Shown: positions 17,940 through 25,979, counted from the stretch's first letter. The stretch is 49,483 nucleotides of DNA from an uncultured Romboutsia sp. (GCA_904418825.1 CAJFPU010000018.1:1-49483), one strand, 5' to 3'. Made by a program: numbers and translations. Notes: generated from the letters alone by a model not told the origin.

Positions 17940-18194
17940 ATGGAACATAATATAACGTTAAAAGATAGGTCTAGTTTATATGTATCAGGCATAGAGCATA
18001 TCTACTCTTTTAATGATAAAAAAGTAGAACTTAGAACATCTGCAGGTGAAATGGTAATAGAAGGCGAAAATTTAGACATGGGAAAATTAAACTTAGATGA
18101 GAGTGTTATAAGTGTAGAAGGAACTATAAATGCTATAATTTATTCTAAAAGTAGAAAGCCACAAGAAAGTTTGATAAAGAGGTTATTTAAGTAA
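17940..18194 (+). CDS. yabP: Sporulation protein YabP
   Basis: 84 residues of the YabP family (HNITLKDRSSLYVSGIEHI ... FNDKKVELRTSAGEMVIEGE), a small beta-rich protein made during sporulation. The family is confined to spore formers; its biochemical role is not established. The stop codon directly abuts the yabQ start, so the two are translated together. G-rich ribosome site (GGGGGGAT). Confidence 0.92.
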   Translation: MEHNITLKDRSSLYVSGIEHIYSFNDKKVELRTSAGEMVIEGENLDMGKLNLDESVISVEGTINAIIYSKSRKPQESLIKRLFK

Positions 18195-18689
18195 ATGATT
18201 GTTTTTGCAGAAGATTTAAGCTCATTTTATGCCACTATATATGGTGGCTTAATTATAGGTTTATTGTTTGATATAAATAGGAGCTTAAGATCTAATTTTA
18301 AACTATTAAAATGTTTTTCGGTAGTTTTTAATATAATATTTTGGATATTAGCTACTAGTATTATATTTATAACAGTAAATGCAATAGAATCTTTTGATTT
18401 AAGATATTATCATTTTGTGGCTTTATTAATAGGTTTTTTATTATACTATAATACAATAAGTAAATTTGTTCTAAAATTACTTAATAAGATAATTGGATTT
18501 ATAGTATTTTTAATAAAGAAAACTATAATTTACATATCTGTAATCTCTGAAAGTTTATATTATATGATTGTTTATATGTTGCACTTTTTACTAGATACTA
18601 TATTTTTTATACCTAATTTATTTTTAGCTACTAAGAAGGTTATAAAAAGAAAGCCTAGAATTAAATTAAAGGTCAATAAAAAATCATAG
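18195..18689 (+). CDS. yabQ: Spore cortex biosynthesis protein YabQ
   Basis: 164 residues. Membrane protein with about four helices (IYGGLIIGLLFDINR, VFNIIFWILATSIIFI, YHFVALLIGFLLYY and a fourth near 105-130) and a basic tail. In B. subtilis YabQ lies in the outer forespore membrane and is required for cortex formation. ATG follows the yabP TAA with no gap, indicating translational coupling. Confidence 0.9.
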   Translation: MIVFAEDLSSFYATIYGGLIIGLLFDINRSLRSNFKLLKCFSVVFNIIFWILATSIIFITVNAIESFDLRYYHFVALLIGFLLYYNTISKFVLKLLNKIIGFIVFLIKKTIIYISVISESLYYMIVYMLHFLLDTIFFIPNLFLATKKVIKRKPRIKLKVNKKS

Positions 18690-18704
18690 GTAGGGTGTAT
18701 TTAT

Positions 18705-19001
18705 ATGAACATAAGAAAAAAATTTTCCGCTCAATTTATATTAATAATAGTTTTTATTTTATTTATAGTATACACATTAATAAGTAGCTTTGTATTTCAA
18801 GTAAAGAAGTTAAATGAGTATAAGGCTGAAATATCATCATTAAATAAACAAATAAGTAGTACTAAAAAACAAATTGAAGAATTAAAAAAAATAGAAAATG
18901 GTAGTACAACTGAGGATTTAGAAACTATAGCAAGAAACCGTCTTAATATGGTTAAACCTAATGAAATACTATATATTGATATAGGAAAAGAAGGTGATTA
19001 A
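18705..19001 (+). CDS. divIC: Cell-division protein DivIC/FtsB family
   Basis: 98 residues: short basic cytoplasmic tail, one membrane helix (FILIIVFILFIVYTLISSFVF), a coiled coil (KKLNEYKAEISSLNKQISST) and a C-terminal segment ending NRLNMVKPNEILYIDI, the DivIC/FtsB signature. It partners FtsL and DivIB in the divisome. Order yabQ - divIC is as in B. subtilis. The terminator stem overlaps the end of the gene. Confidence 0.92.
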   Translation: MNIRKKFSAQFILIIVFILFIVYTLISSFVFQVKKLNEYKAEISSLNKQISSTKKQIEELKKIENGSTTEDLETIARNRLNMVKPNEILYIDIGKEGD

Positions 19002-19015
19002 ATTACCTTCTTTTT
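18986..19015 (+). terminator. Intrinsic terminator overlapping the end of divIC
   Basis: AAAAGAAGGT (18986-18995) pairs with ACCTTCTTTT (19005-19014) and runs into T5. The divIC stop codon lies in the loop. Confidence 0.9.
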
Positions 19016-19097
19016 GTTTATATAAAATTAATTATAGTATAAAACATTTTAGTAAGGTTATTTATAAATAATAAATATGTAATATTGATTATTAAAT

Positions 19098-19152
19098 TGT
19101 ATCTAGCTGATATAATAAATTTATAATTATAAAATTTATTATTTTAGATACA
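19098..19152 (+). other. Long interrupted dyad upstream of ppx/gppA
   Basis: TGTATCTA (19098-19105) is the reverse complement of TAGATACA (19145-19152). Inside it ATAATAAATTT (19112-19122) is the reverse complement of AAATTTATTAT (19132-19142). The whole 55-nt element ends 36 bp before the start codon. It has no T-run and contains a TATAAT-like string, so an operator or structured leader is more likely than a terminator. Confidence 0.5.
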
Positions 19153-19188
19153 TTAATAGATTAAAAAAATATATAAGGAGATGAATTT

Positions 19189-20109
19189 ATGAAAATAGGT
19201 ACTATAGATATAGGAACAAATTCAATGAGACTTTTAATAGCAGAATACAAAGATGGTAAAATAATAAATAGAAAGAAGTATGTAAATACGACTAGAATAG
19301 GTCAAGGTGTTGATAAACAAGGTTATATAACAGATGATGCAATAAAAAGAAATATAGATGCGCTAGTAGAATTTTCTGATATATGTAAAACTGAGAGTTG
19401 TGAAAAAATATACTGTATGGGTACTTCAGCTCTTAGAGATAGTAAAAATAAAGATATATTCGTAGAATTAGCTAAAGAAAAAGCAGGTATAAATGTAGAG
19501 ATAATAAGTGGTGATAGGGAATCTAATTTAGGTTTTAGAGGAGTATTAGAAGGTATAGAAAAAGCAGAAGATATATTAGTAATAGATATAGGTGGAGGTT
19601 CTACCGAATTTATTATAGGGAATGATGAAGGAATAAGATTTTCTAAAAGTGAAAATATAGGAGCCCTTAGAATGACTGAAAAATTTTTATATAAAGATCC
19701 TATAAATGAAACTGAATTTTATGCTATGAGTAATTTTATATATGAAGAATTAAAAAATACATTGGAATGTATAAAGAAAGATAAAATAAAAAAGCTTGTA
19801 GGTATTGGAGGAACAATAACTTCACTTTCGGCAATAAATCAAGAATTAGAAGTATATTCTATGGACAAAATACATAATAGTAAAGTTACGTTGAATGAAA
19901 TAGAATTAATTCTACAAAATTTAAAAAAGATGACATTAAATGATAAAAAAACCTTAAAAGGACTACAACCTAAAAGAGCTGATATTATAACTGCTGGTGT
20001 AGAAATATTACATACAATAATGAAAAATCTAGAAATAAAAGAAATAACAGTAAGTGAATACGATAATTTGGAAGGCTTAATGTGTCAAAACATAAAAAAT
20101 ATGTCTTAA
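19189..20109 (+). CDS. Ppx/GppA family phosphatase (exopolyphosphatase or pppGpp hydrolase)
   Basis: 306 residues, the short two-domain form. Actin-like ATPase fold: first phosphate loop GTIDIGTNSMRLLIAE, second DIGGGSTEFI, and the adenosine-type motif LVGIGGTITSLSAI. Members remove terminal phosphate from polyphosphate or pppGpp; the sequence does not tell which. It sits between divIC and spoIIE, where B. subtilis carries the S1-domain gene yabR. Confidence 0.9.
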   Translation: MKIGTIDIGTNSMRLLIAEYKDGKIINRKKYVNTTRIGQGVDKQGYITDDAIKRNIDALVEFSDICKTESCEKIYCMGTSALRDSKNKDIFVELAKEKAGINVEIISGDRESNLGFRGVLEGIEKAEDILVIDIGGGSTEFIIGNDEGIRFSKSENIGALRMTEKFLYKDPINETEFYAMSNFIYEELKNTLECIKKDKIKKLVGIGGTITSLSAINQELEVYSMDKIHNSKVTLNEIELILQNLKKMTLNDKKTLKGLQPKRADIITAGVEILHTIMKNLEIKEITVSEYDNLEGLMCQNIKNMS

Positions 20110-20134
20110 TATTTTAAAATTTTTAAAACTGATT

Positions 20135-20168
20135 ATGACAAAATAAATCCTAACCTTTTTGCTACAAT
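20135..20168 (+). promoter_or_regulatory. Candidate Spo0A-type promoter of spoIIE with long spacing
   Basis: ATGACA (20135-20140) and TACAAT (20163-20168) are separated by 22 bp instead of 17. The -35 overlaps a Spo0A-box-like sequence on the minus strand (TTTTGTCATAA, close to TTTGTCGAA). In B. subtilis the Spo0A-activated spoIIE and spoIIG promoters have the same feature of near-consensus hexamers 21-22 bp apart with Spo0A boxes at -35. The element ends 36 bp before the start codon. Confidence 0.5.
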
Positions 20169-20204
20169 CTCTTTATAAGAAGCAAATAAGGGGGGGATTT
20201 TTTT

Positions 20205-22586
20205 ATGGACAAGAGTTCAATAAGTATATCAAGAAGTACTAATATTAATTCAGAGAAAATAAATATAAATTTATTAAAACATATTGATTTTAATATAATA
20301 ATATTTAGTTTAATAGGTTTTTTATTAAGTAAATCAATTTTAATAGGTTCTATAGCACCTTTAAGTATAGCTTTTTTCTTATGCACAAGTAAAATAGAAA
20401 GATACAAAATACCAATATTTATATCTACATTAATTGGAATAATACTATCTGGTAATGTTACTCCATATATATTAAAGTATATTATTTGTTTATCTATATT
20501 TATGATTATAAGTAACAAAATAAAAAATATTAGTTCGTATTTAAAGATATCATTTATTGGGGCATTTATAATTTTTCCTATATCACTAGGACAAGTTATA
20601 TTATCTGATAAGTATTTATATGATATATTATTATGTTTAATGGAAGCAATTATTACATTTATTTCTATTTATATATTTTCATTTGGAATAAATTTAATGA
20701 CTAATATAAATAATAGAATATCTGTGAGAGTAGAAGAGTCTATAGCTCTAAGTTTTATAGTTGTATTTAGTATAATAGGAATTGGTAATATAGAAGTATT
20801 TGGTGTATCTGTACAAATAGTTTTATCAACAGTATTAATACTTATTACATGTATAATAGGTGGTGCAACGATGGGGGCTAGCTCTGGAGTTATTGTAGGG
20901 ATAGCTTTATTAATCAATAATATAGCATCTGCTATTTATATGGGAATATACTCTGTTGCTGGATTAGTTGGTGGAACATTAAATAAGTTAGGTAAATATT
21001 TTGCTGTATTAGGATATTTACTAAGTTGGATAATGATATATGCGTATACATCAGGAATTGAGTCTAATATTCATCAAATTAGAGATATATTAATAGCTAG
21101 TTTAATAGTAATTTTATTGCCTAATAAAATATTTAATAAAATAGAAAAATTATTAAATTTAAATATAGAGTCAAATGATGTTGTTTATAATTACATAAAA
21201 AGAAGTAAAGATGTTACTAATAATAAACTTATTAATATGTACAAAGCTTATAATGAATTAGCAGATACATTTGATAAAATTAGAGAAAAAGATAAGGTTA
21301 TAGATACAAGAGATATAGCAAACATTGTTGATATGATATATAACGATGAATGTAGAAATTGTAGTATGAAAAGACGATGTTGGGACTTGAACTTTTCTCA
21401 TACATATATGTTAATGAGGCAAGTGTTAGAAGAACTTGAAGAAAATGGACAAGTTACGATTGAAAGTATAAGTGAAGAATTTAGAAAAGAATGTTTAAAT
21501 CCTGAAGAAATTATAAAAATATCAAATTATTATTATAAATTATTTTTGGTGGATTACAATTGGAGTTTAAGATTTTCAGAAAGTAGAAAATTGATAGCTA
21601 ATCAAATAAAAAACATATCACAATCAATACAATCATTATCCAAAGACTTAGAAGGAAATATTGTTTTAGATTTAGAAAACGAAAAAAATATTTATGATCA
21701 ATTACAAAGATATGGAATATCAATTAATAGAGTTAGTTATATGAGTAAAGGTTTGGATGATTTTGAGATAACTATAGATAAAAACACATGTAGTGATGGA
21801 TGTATGTGTGAAAAAAAGTTAATTAAAGTACTTTCAGATATAGTAGAAGAAAATGTTACTGCACAAAAGATAGGATGTCATTCATTAGGAGGAAAGTGTA
21901 GAATAAGTTTTACAAAAGCTCAAAAATATAAAGCAATAACAGAAGTTGCAGGTATGTCTAGAGATGGTCATATATTATGTGGTGATAATTATACATATAT
22001 GGACATAAGTGATGGTAAATATATGGTTGCTATAAGTGATGGTATGGGAAAAGGTAAAAAAGCTTATGAAGAATCATATATAACCATAGATATATTAGAA
22101 AAAATGATGGATGCAAAAATAGATGATGAAATAGTTATAAATACTATAAATAACATGTTATTATTAAAATCTTCTGATGAAGAGATGTTTTCAACTTTAG
22201 ATTTAGGAATAATCGACCTAAAAAAAGGAACTTTAGAAACTATAAAAATGGGAGCATGTTCTACTTATGTAAAAAGAAATGATAAAGATATAGATTTAAT
22301 ATCATCCTCATCACTTCCAGTTGGAATACTTTCAGATATAAAATTAGATAGAAAGATAACTAAAGTTAATTACGGTGACTATATAATAATGGTTTCAGAT
22401 GGAATACTTGATGCAGGAAAAAATAATAATTTAGGAGATAATTGGCTTATATATTTCTTGAAAGAAATAAAAACAACTAATCCTAAAGAAATTGCTAATT
22501 TAATATTAGATAGGGCTCTTGAAATACAAGACGGAGTTGTTGAAGATGATATGACAGTATTAGTTACTAAAATATGTAGCAATTAA
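20205..22586 (+). CDS. spoIIE: Stage II sporulation protein E, membrane-bound PP2C-type phosphatase
   Basis: 793 residues. N-terminal half: about ten membrane helices (residues about 25-310). A central linker region with several cysteines follows. The C-terminal PP2C domain (from about 570) has the Mn-binding acidic residues in DGMGKGKKAYEES (D612), MVSDGILDAG (about D732) and EDDMTVLV (about D782). SpoIIE dephosphorylates SpoIIAA to release sigma-F in the forespore and takes part in polar septation. Very G-rich ribosome site (AGGGGGGGA). It closes the spoVC-to-spoIIE run of B. subtilis and is followed by the DnaA-box interval. Confidence 0.96.
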   Translation: MDKSSISISRSTNINSEKININLLKHIDFNIIIFSLIGFLLSKSILIGSIAPLSIAFFLCTSKIERYKIPIFISTLIGIILSGNVTPYILKYIICLSIFMIISNKIKNISSYLKISFIGAFIIFPISLGQVILSDKYLYDILLCLMEAIITFISIYIFSFGINLMTNINNRISVRVEESIALSFIVVFSIIGIGNIEVFGVSVQIVLSTVLILITCIIGGATMGASSGVIVGIALLINNIASAIYMGIYSVAGLVGGTLNKLGKYFAVLGYLLSWIMIYAYTSGIESNIHQIRDILIASLIVILLPNKIFNKIEKLLNLNIESNDVVYNYIKRSKDVTNNKLINMYKAYNELADTFDKIREKDKVIDTRDIANIVDMIYNDECRNCSMKRRCWDLNFSHTYMLMRQVLEELEENGQVTIESISEEFRKECLNPEEIIKISNYYYKLFLVDYNWSLRFSESRKLIANQIKNISQSIQSLSKDLEGNIVLDLENEKNIYDQLQRYGISINRVSYMSKGLDDFEITIDKNTCSDGCMCEKKLIKVLSDIVEENVTAQKIGCHSLGGKCRISFTKAQKYKAITEVAGMSRDGHILCGDNYTYMDISDGKYMVAISDGMGKGKKAYEESYITIDILEKMMDAKIDDEIVINTINNMLLLKSSDEEMFSTLDLGIIDLKKGTLETIKMGACSTYVKRNDKDIDLISSSSLPVGILSDIKLDRKITKVNYGDYIIMVSDGILDAGKNNNLGDNWLIYFLKEIKTTNPKEIANLILDRALEIQDGVVEDDMTVLVTKICSN

Positions 22587-22681
22587 ATTAATGTTATCAA
22601 CAGTATGTGAATAAAATGTTAATAATATGTGGATAAGTATCGGATTATAAAAAAAGTAATAAAAACCTTGAAATTACAAAG

Positions 22682-22690
22682 TTCGACAAA
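22682..22690 (-). promoter_or_regulatory. Perfect Spo0A box within the DnaA-box cluster
   Basis: TTCGACAAA reads TTTGTCGAA on the minus strand, the consensus Spo0A-binding box. It sits between the first and second groups of DnaA boxes. In B. subtilis Spo0A boxes overlap DnaA boxes at oriC and restrain initiation at the onset of sporulation. Occupancy here is inference. Confidence 0.55.
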
Positions 22691-22740
22691 TTCATACAAA
22701 AAATAAAATTTTATATGAATAATATATATATATAATAAAT

Positions 22741-22796
22741 AAAGACTTATCAACAAAATACTATGGAAAATAGTTTAAATATGTTGATAAGTCTTT
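22741..22796. repeat. Perfect 15-bp inverted repeat carrying two DnaA-box-like sequences
   Basis: AAAGACTTATCAACA (22741-22755) and TGTTGATAAGTCTTT (22782-22796) are exact reverse complements, 26 bp apart. Each arm contains one TTATCAACA. The right arm ends CTTTGTTT, so the same structure might serve as a weak transcription terminator for spoIIE, for which no other terminator is visible. Confidence 0.8.
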
Positions 22797-23022
22797 GTTT
22801 AATGTTGATAATATATATATATATTGAATTAGAAATAAAAATAAAAATAGTAAATTCATTGAAAAATCTGGATTTTTGTAGAAAATATACTTGTTAATAT
22901 GTTGATAAGTATGTGGATAAAATAATAAGAATTATTAAGTTTATAAATATATAAATTGAATATTATTGCCTAAAAAAGCCATCCTAATAAATAAGTATAT
23001 TCTATTGAAAGGATGTCTTATT

Positions 23023-24933
23023 ATGAATAAAAAGATAATTAGAGCAATTATACCGTTATGTATATTTATTTTATTTATATCAATATCATTACAAGAATAT
23101 AACCATAAATATAATAATACAGAAGTAGTTGAAGCTATGATTAATAATGAGGAAGAAATCAGTGAAGAAAATAATGATAAATCTGAAAATAAATCTAAAA
23201 TTGATTATAGTAAAACTAAATGGAATTTACAAAGCTTATATAAAAGTGAAGATGAATGGAATAAAGAGTTAAAAAAATTCACCTCTGATACTAAAGAATT
23301 AAAAAATTATATAGGGAAAGTAACTAAGTCAAAAACACATTTATCTTTTGCATTAGATATAAAAGAGAAATTAGATATAAGATTAGATAAGCTTTATGGA
23401 TATGTAAAATTAAATCAAGATATAAATAAGAACTCATATAAATATATTGATATGAAAGAAAATATAAATAGAGTATATAGAGACTATTCTAATATATGCT
23501 CAAGTTTAGAATTAGAAATACTTAAATTATCTGATAAAGAATATAATAATTTTATAAAAGATAAAAAATTAAATAAAAAATATGGTATGTATTTAAAAGA
23601 CATTAGACAATCTAAAGAACATTACTTAGACGAAAATTCAGAGAGTTTACTTGCTAATGTATCATCTATATCTTCTTTACCAGGGCAAGTTTATGAATTG
23701 TTTAAAAATATGGATAAAAAAACAAGTCTTAATTCTGCAGAATACAAAACGGCCTTAGAAAGCTCGGATAGAAATGAAAGAAAAACAGCATATCAAAATG
23801 AGTTTGTAGCTTATAATGATAATATAAATACATTATCGGGTTTACTTATAGGTCAAGTTAAAAAGAACGTATTTTATTCTTCTGTAAGAGGATATAAATC
23901 ATCATTAAATATGTATTTAAAAAGTGATGACATAGATGAAAAGGTATACAATAAATTAATTGAGACTGTAAATGATAATATGGATAGTCTTCATAAATAT
24001 GTAAGTTTAAGAAAAAAAGTATTAAATTTAGATAAGGTATATTCTTATGATATGTTTACACCTTTAGTAGATTCAGTTGATGAGAATTTAACTTATGATA
24101 AAGCTCAATCAATAATATATGCAGCGCTGTCTCCTTTAGGAAAAGAATATGGAGATGTAATTTATAAAGCATTTAATGAAAAATGGGTAGATGTTTTTTC
24201 TAATGATAATAAAGTGAGTGGAGCGTATTGTTTATCTATATATGGAAATCATCCTTATATATTACTTAATTACAATAATTCACTAGGATCAGTATCAACA
24301 TTAGCTCATGAGTTAGGTCATGCAGTATATGAATATATGAGTTCTAAGAGTCAAAGCTATTTTAATTCAAATCCATCTATATTTACTCATGAAGTAGCAT
24401 CAACGACTAATGAAGCTTTATTATATGAAATGCTTATAAAAAATGCAGAAAATGATAAACAAAAAGCATATTATATAACACAATATTTAGATTTAATAAA
24501 AGATACTTTATATATTCAAACTATGTATGCTGAATTTGAGAAAACTATACATGAATTAGTTGAGAATAATAAAAGTATAAATGCTTTAGTTTTAGATGAT
24601 ATATGGGGACAGCTACTAATAAAATATTATGGTAAAGATTATGAACTAGATCAACTATCTAAAGTTGGTTGGTCAAGAATACCACATTTCTATAATAGCT
24701 TTTATGTTTATAAATATGCTACTGGATGTAGTGCTGGAGTAAGTTTTGCTGAAGATATATTAAAAAATGGATCTGACAATTATATAAGTTTTCTTAAAAA
24801 GGGAGGATCTGATTATCCTATTAATGTTTTAAAAAGTGCAGGAGTTAATTTAACAAGCACAAAGCCGATAGAGGATACTATAAATAAATTTGATTCTTTG
24901 GTTAAAGAATTAGAAAAGTTAGTGGTAAAATAA
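23023..24933 (+). CDS. Membrane-anchored M3-family oligoendopeptidase (PepF-like)
   Basis: 636 residues from ATG 23023, chosen because AAAGGATG lies 7 bp upstream; an in-frame TTG at 22966 lacks one. The N-terminus is a signal anchor (IIRAIIPLCIFILFISISL, about residues 5-23) without a lipobox, followed by an acidic, Glu/Asn-rich stretch. The body is an oligoendopeptidase F-like M3 metallopeptidase with HELGH at 429-433 and the third zinc ligand E457 (HEVAS). PepF enzymes are normally cytosolic; the anchor implies the active site faces outward. CATCCT at 22980-22985 can pair with the AGGATG ribosome site. Its substrate is unknown. Confidence 0.88.
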   Translation: MNKKIIRAIIPLCIFILFISISLQEYNHKYNNTEVVEAMINNEEEISEENNDKSENKSKIDYSKTKWNLQSLYKSEDEWNKELKKFTSDTKELKNYIGKVTKSKTHLSFALDIKEKLDIRLDKLYGYVKLNQDINKNSYKYIDMKENINRVYRDYSNICSSLELEILKLSDKEYNNFIKDKKLNKKYGMYLKDIRQSKEHYLDENSESLLANVSSISSLPGQVYELFKNMDKKTSLNSAEYKTALESSDRNERKTAYQNEFVAYNDNINTLSGLLIGQVKKNVFYSSVRGYKSSLNMYLKSDDIDEKVYNKLIETVNDNMDSLHKYVSLRKKVLNLDKVYSYDMFTPLVDSVDENLTYDKAQSIIYAALSPLGKEYGDVIYKAFNEKWVDVFSNDNKVSGAYCLSIYGNHPYILLNYNNSLGSVSTLAHELGHAVYEYMSSKSQSYFNSNPSIFTHEVASTTNEALLYEMLIKNAENDKQKAYYITQYLDLIKDTLYIQTMYAEFEKTIHELVENNKSINALVLDDIWGQLLIKYYGKDYELDQLSKVGWSRIPHFYNSFYVYKYATGCSAGVSFAEDILKNGSDNYISFLKKGGSDYPINVLKSAGVNLTSTKPIEDTINKFDSLVKELEKLVVK

Positions 24934-24948
24934 TTTGAATGACAATAT

Positions 24949-25001
24949 AAAGTCTTAATGCTAAAATATAAATAAAGTTCTAGCATTAGGACTTTATTTA
25001 T
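24949..25001 (+). terminator. Intrinsic terminator after the M3 peptidase gene
   Basis: AAAGTCTTAATGCTA (24949-24963) pairs with TAGCATTAGGACTTT (24981-24995) with one T-G wobble, followed by ATTTATT. The T-run is weak. Confidence 0.75.
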
Positions 25002-25064
25002 TGAAAAAATAATTAATATACATATAGTGTTTTTTATAAAAATAAATTTAGGAAGGGATTAACA

Positions 25065-25964
25065 ATGCAAAAAAAAGTAAGAAAAGCAGTTATACCTGCA
25101 GCAGGTCTAGGAACTAGATTTTTACCTGCAACTAAAGCACAACCTAAAGAAATGCTACCAATAGTTGATAAACCAACATTGCAATATATAATAGAGGAAG
25201 CTGTTGCTTCTGGAATAGAAGAAATACTTATAATAACAGGAAGAAATAAAAAATCTATAGAAGATCATTTCGATAAATCAGTTGAATTAGAATTAGAATT
25301 AGAGAATAAAGGAAAACAAGAATTATTAGAAATAGTTCAAAACATATCTAATATGATAAATATACATTACATAAGGCAAAAAGAACCTAAAGGATTAGGG
25401 GATGCTATATATTGTGCAAGACATTTTATAGGGGATGAGCCATTTGCCGTAATGTTAGGTGATGATATAGTTGATAATGAAGTACCTTGTTTAAAGCAGC
25501 TTATGAATGCCTATGAAGAATATAGAACTACCATATTAGGCGTTCAAACAGTTGATGCTAAAGATACAGATAAATATGGCATAATAGGTGCAAAATATAT
25601 AGAGGATAAAGTGTATAAAGTAAAGGATTTAGTTGAGAAACCAGATCCAGGTAAAGCTCCATCAAATATAGCTATTTTAGGAAGATATATAATAACACCT
25701 GAAATATTTGATGTATTAGAAACGTTATCTCCAGGTAAAAATGGAGAAGTTCAACTTACAGATGCATTAAGAGTGTTATCAAAGAAAGAAGCAATGTATG
25801 CTTATGATTTTGAAGGTATTAGATATGATGTTGGAGATAAGATTGGATTCTTAAAGGCTACAGTAGATTTTGCATTAAAAAGATCGAATTTAAAAGATGA
25901 TTTTATACAATATTTAAGAGAAGTATGTAATAAATTTGATAAAGATACAACTGAAATTAAATAA
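25065..25964 (+). CDS. galU: UTP-glucose-1-phosphate uridylyltransferase
   Basis: 299 residues. Nucleotidyltransferase signature near the start (RKAVIPAAGLGTRFLPATKA, then PKEMLPIVDKPTLQYIIEEA), sugar-binding VEKP, and GEVQLTDAL near residue 226. It makes UDP-glucose for glycolipid and cell-surface polymer synthesis. Cytosolic. Ribosome site GGAAGGGA. Followed 15 bp later by a small membrane-protein gene before the shared terminator. Confidence 0.96.
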   Translation: MQKKVRKAVIPAAGLGTRFLPATKAQPKEMLPIVDKPTLQYIIEEAVASGIEEILIITGRNKKSIEDHFDKSVELELELENKGKQELLEIVQNISNMINIHYIRQKEPKGLGDAIYCARHFIGDEPFAVMLGDDIVDNEVPCLKQLMNAYEEYRTTILGVQTVDAKDTDKYGIIGAKYIEDKVYKVKDLVEKPDPGKAPSNIAILGRYIITPEIFDVLETLSPGKNGEVQLTDALRVLSKKEAMYAYDFEGIRYDVGDKIGFLKATVDFALKRSNLKDDFIQYLREVCNKFDKDTTEIK

Positions 25965-25979
25965 TAATGGAGTGATAAG

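Larger units (their letters stand above)
22594..22920. other. Cluster of nine DnaA-box-like sites (possible DnaA-binding locus)
   Basis: The 379-bp or longer gap after spoIIE holds nine 9-mers equal or close to TTATNCACA. TTATCCACA is perfect on the minus strand at 22628-22636 and 22912-22920, and TTATTCACA at 22606-22614. TTATCAACA occurs at 22594-22602 and 22747-22755 on the plus strand, and at 22782-22790, 22803-22811 and 22900-22908 on the minus strand. TTATTAACA is at 22617-22625. Neighbouring boxes are 11-12 bp apart in two groups (22606/22617/22628 and 22900/22912), so they share a helical face. Alternating AT tracts (22721-22735, 22811-22824) could unwind. It is probably a DnaA-binding regulatory or titration locus; genes on both sides point the same way, which argues against a bidirectional origin. 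Confidence 0.75.

Noticed and set aside
22587-23022. The DnaA-box interval as the chromosomal replication origin oriC
   Set aside because: dnaA, dnaN and rpmH are not nearby and genes on both sides run in the same direction, without the strand flip expected at a bidirectional origin. A DnaA-binding regulatory cluster fits better.
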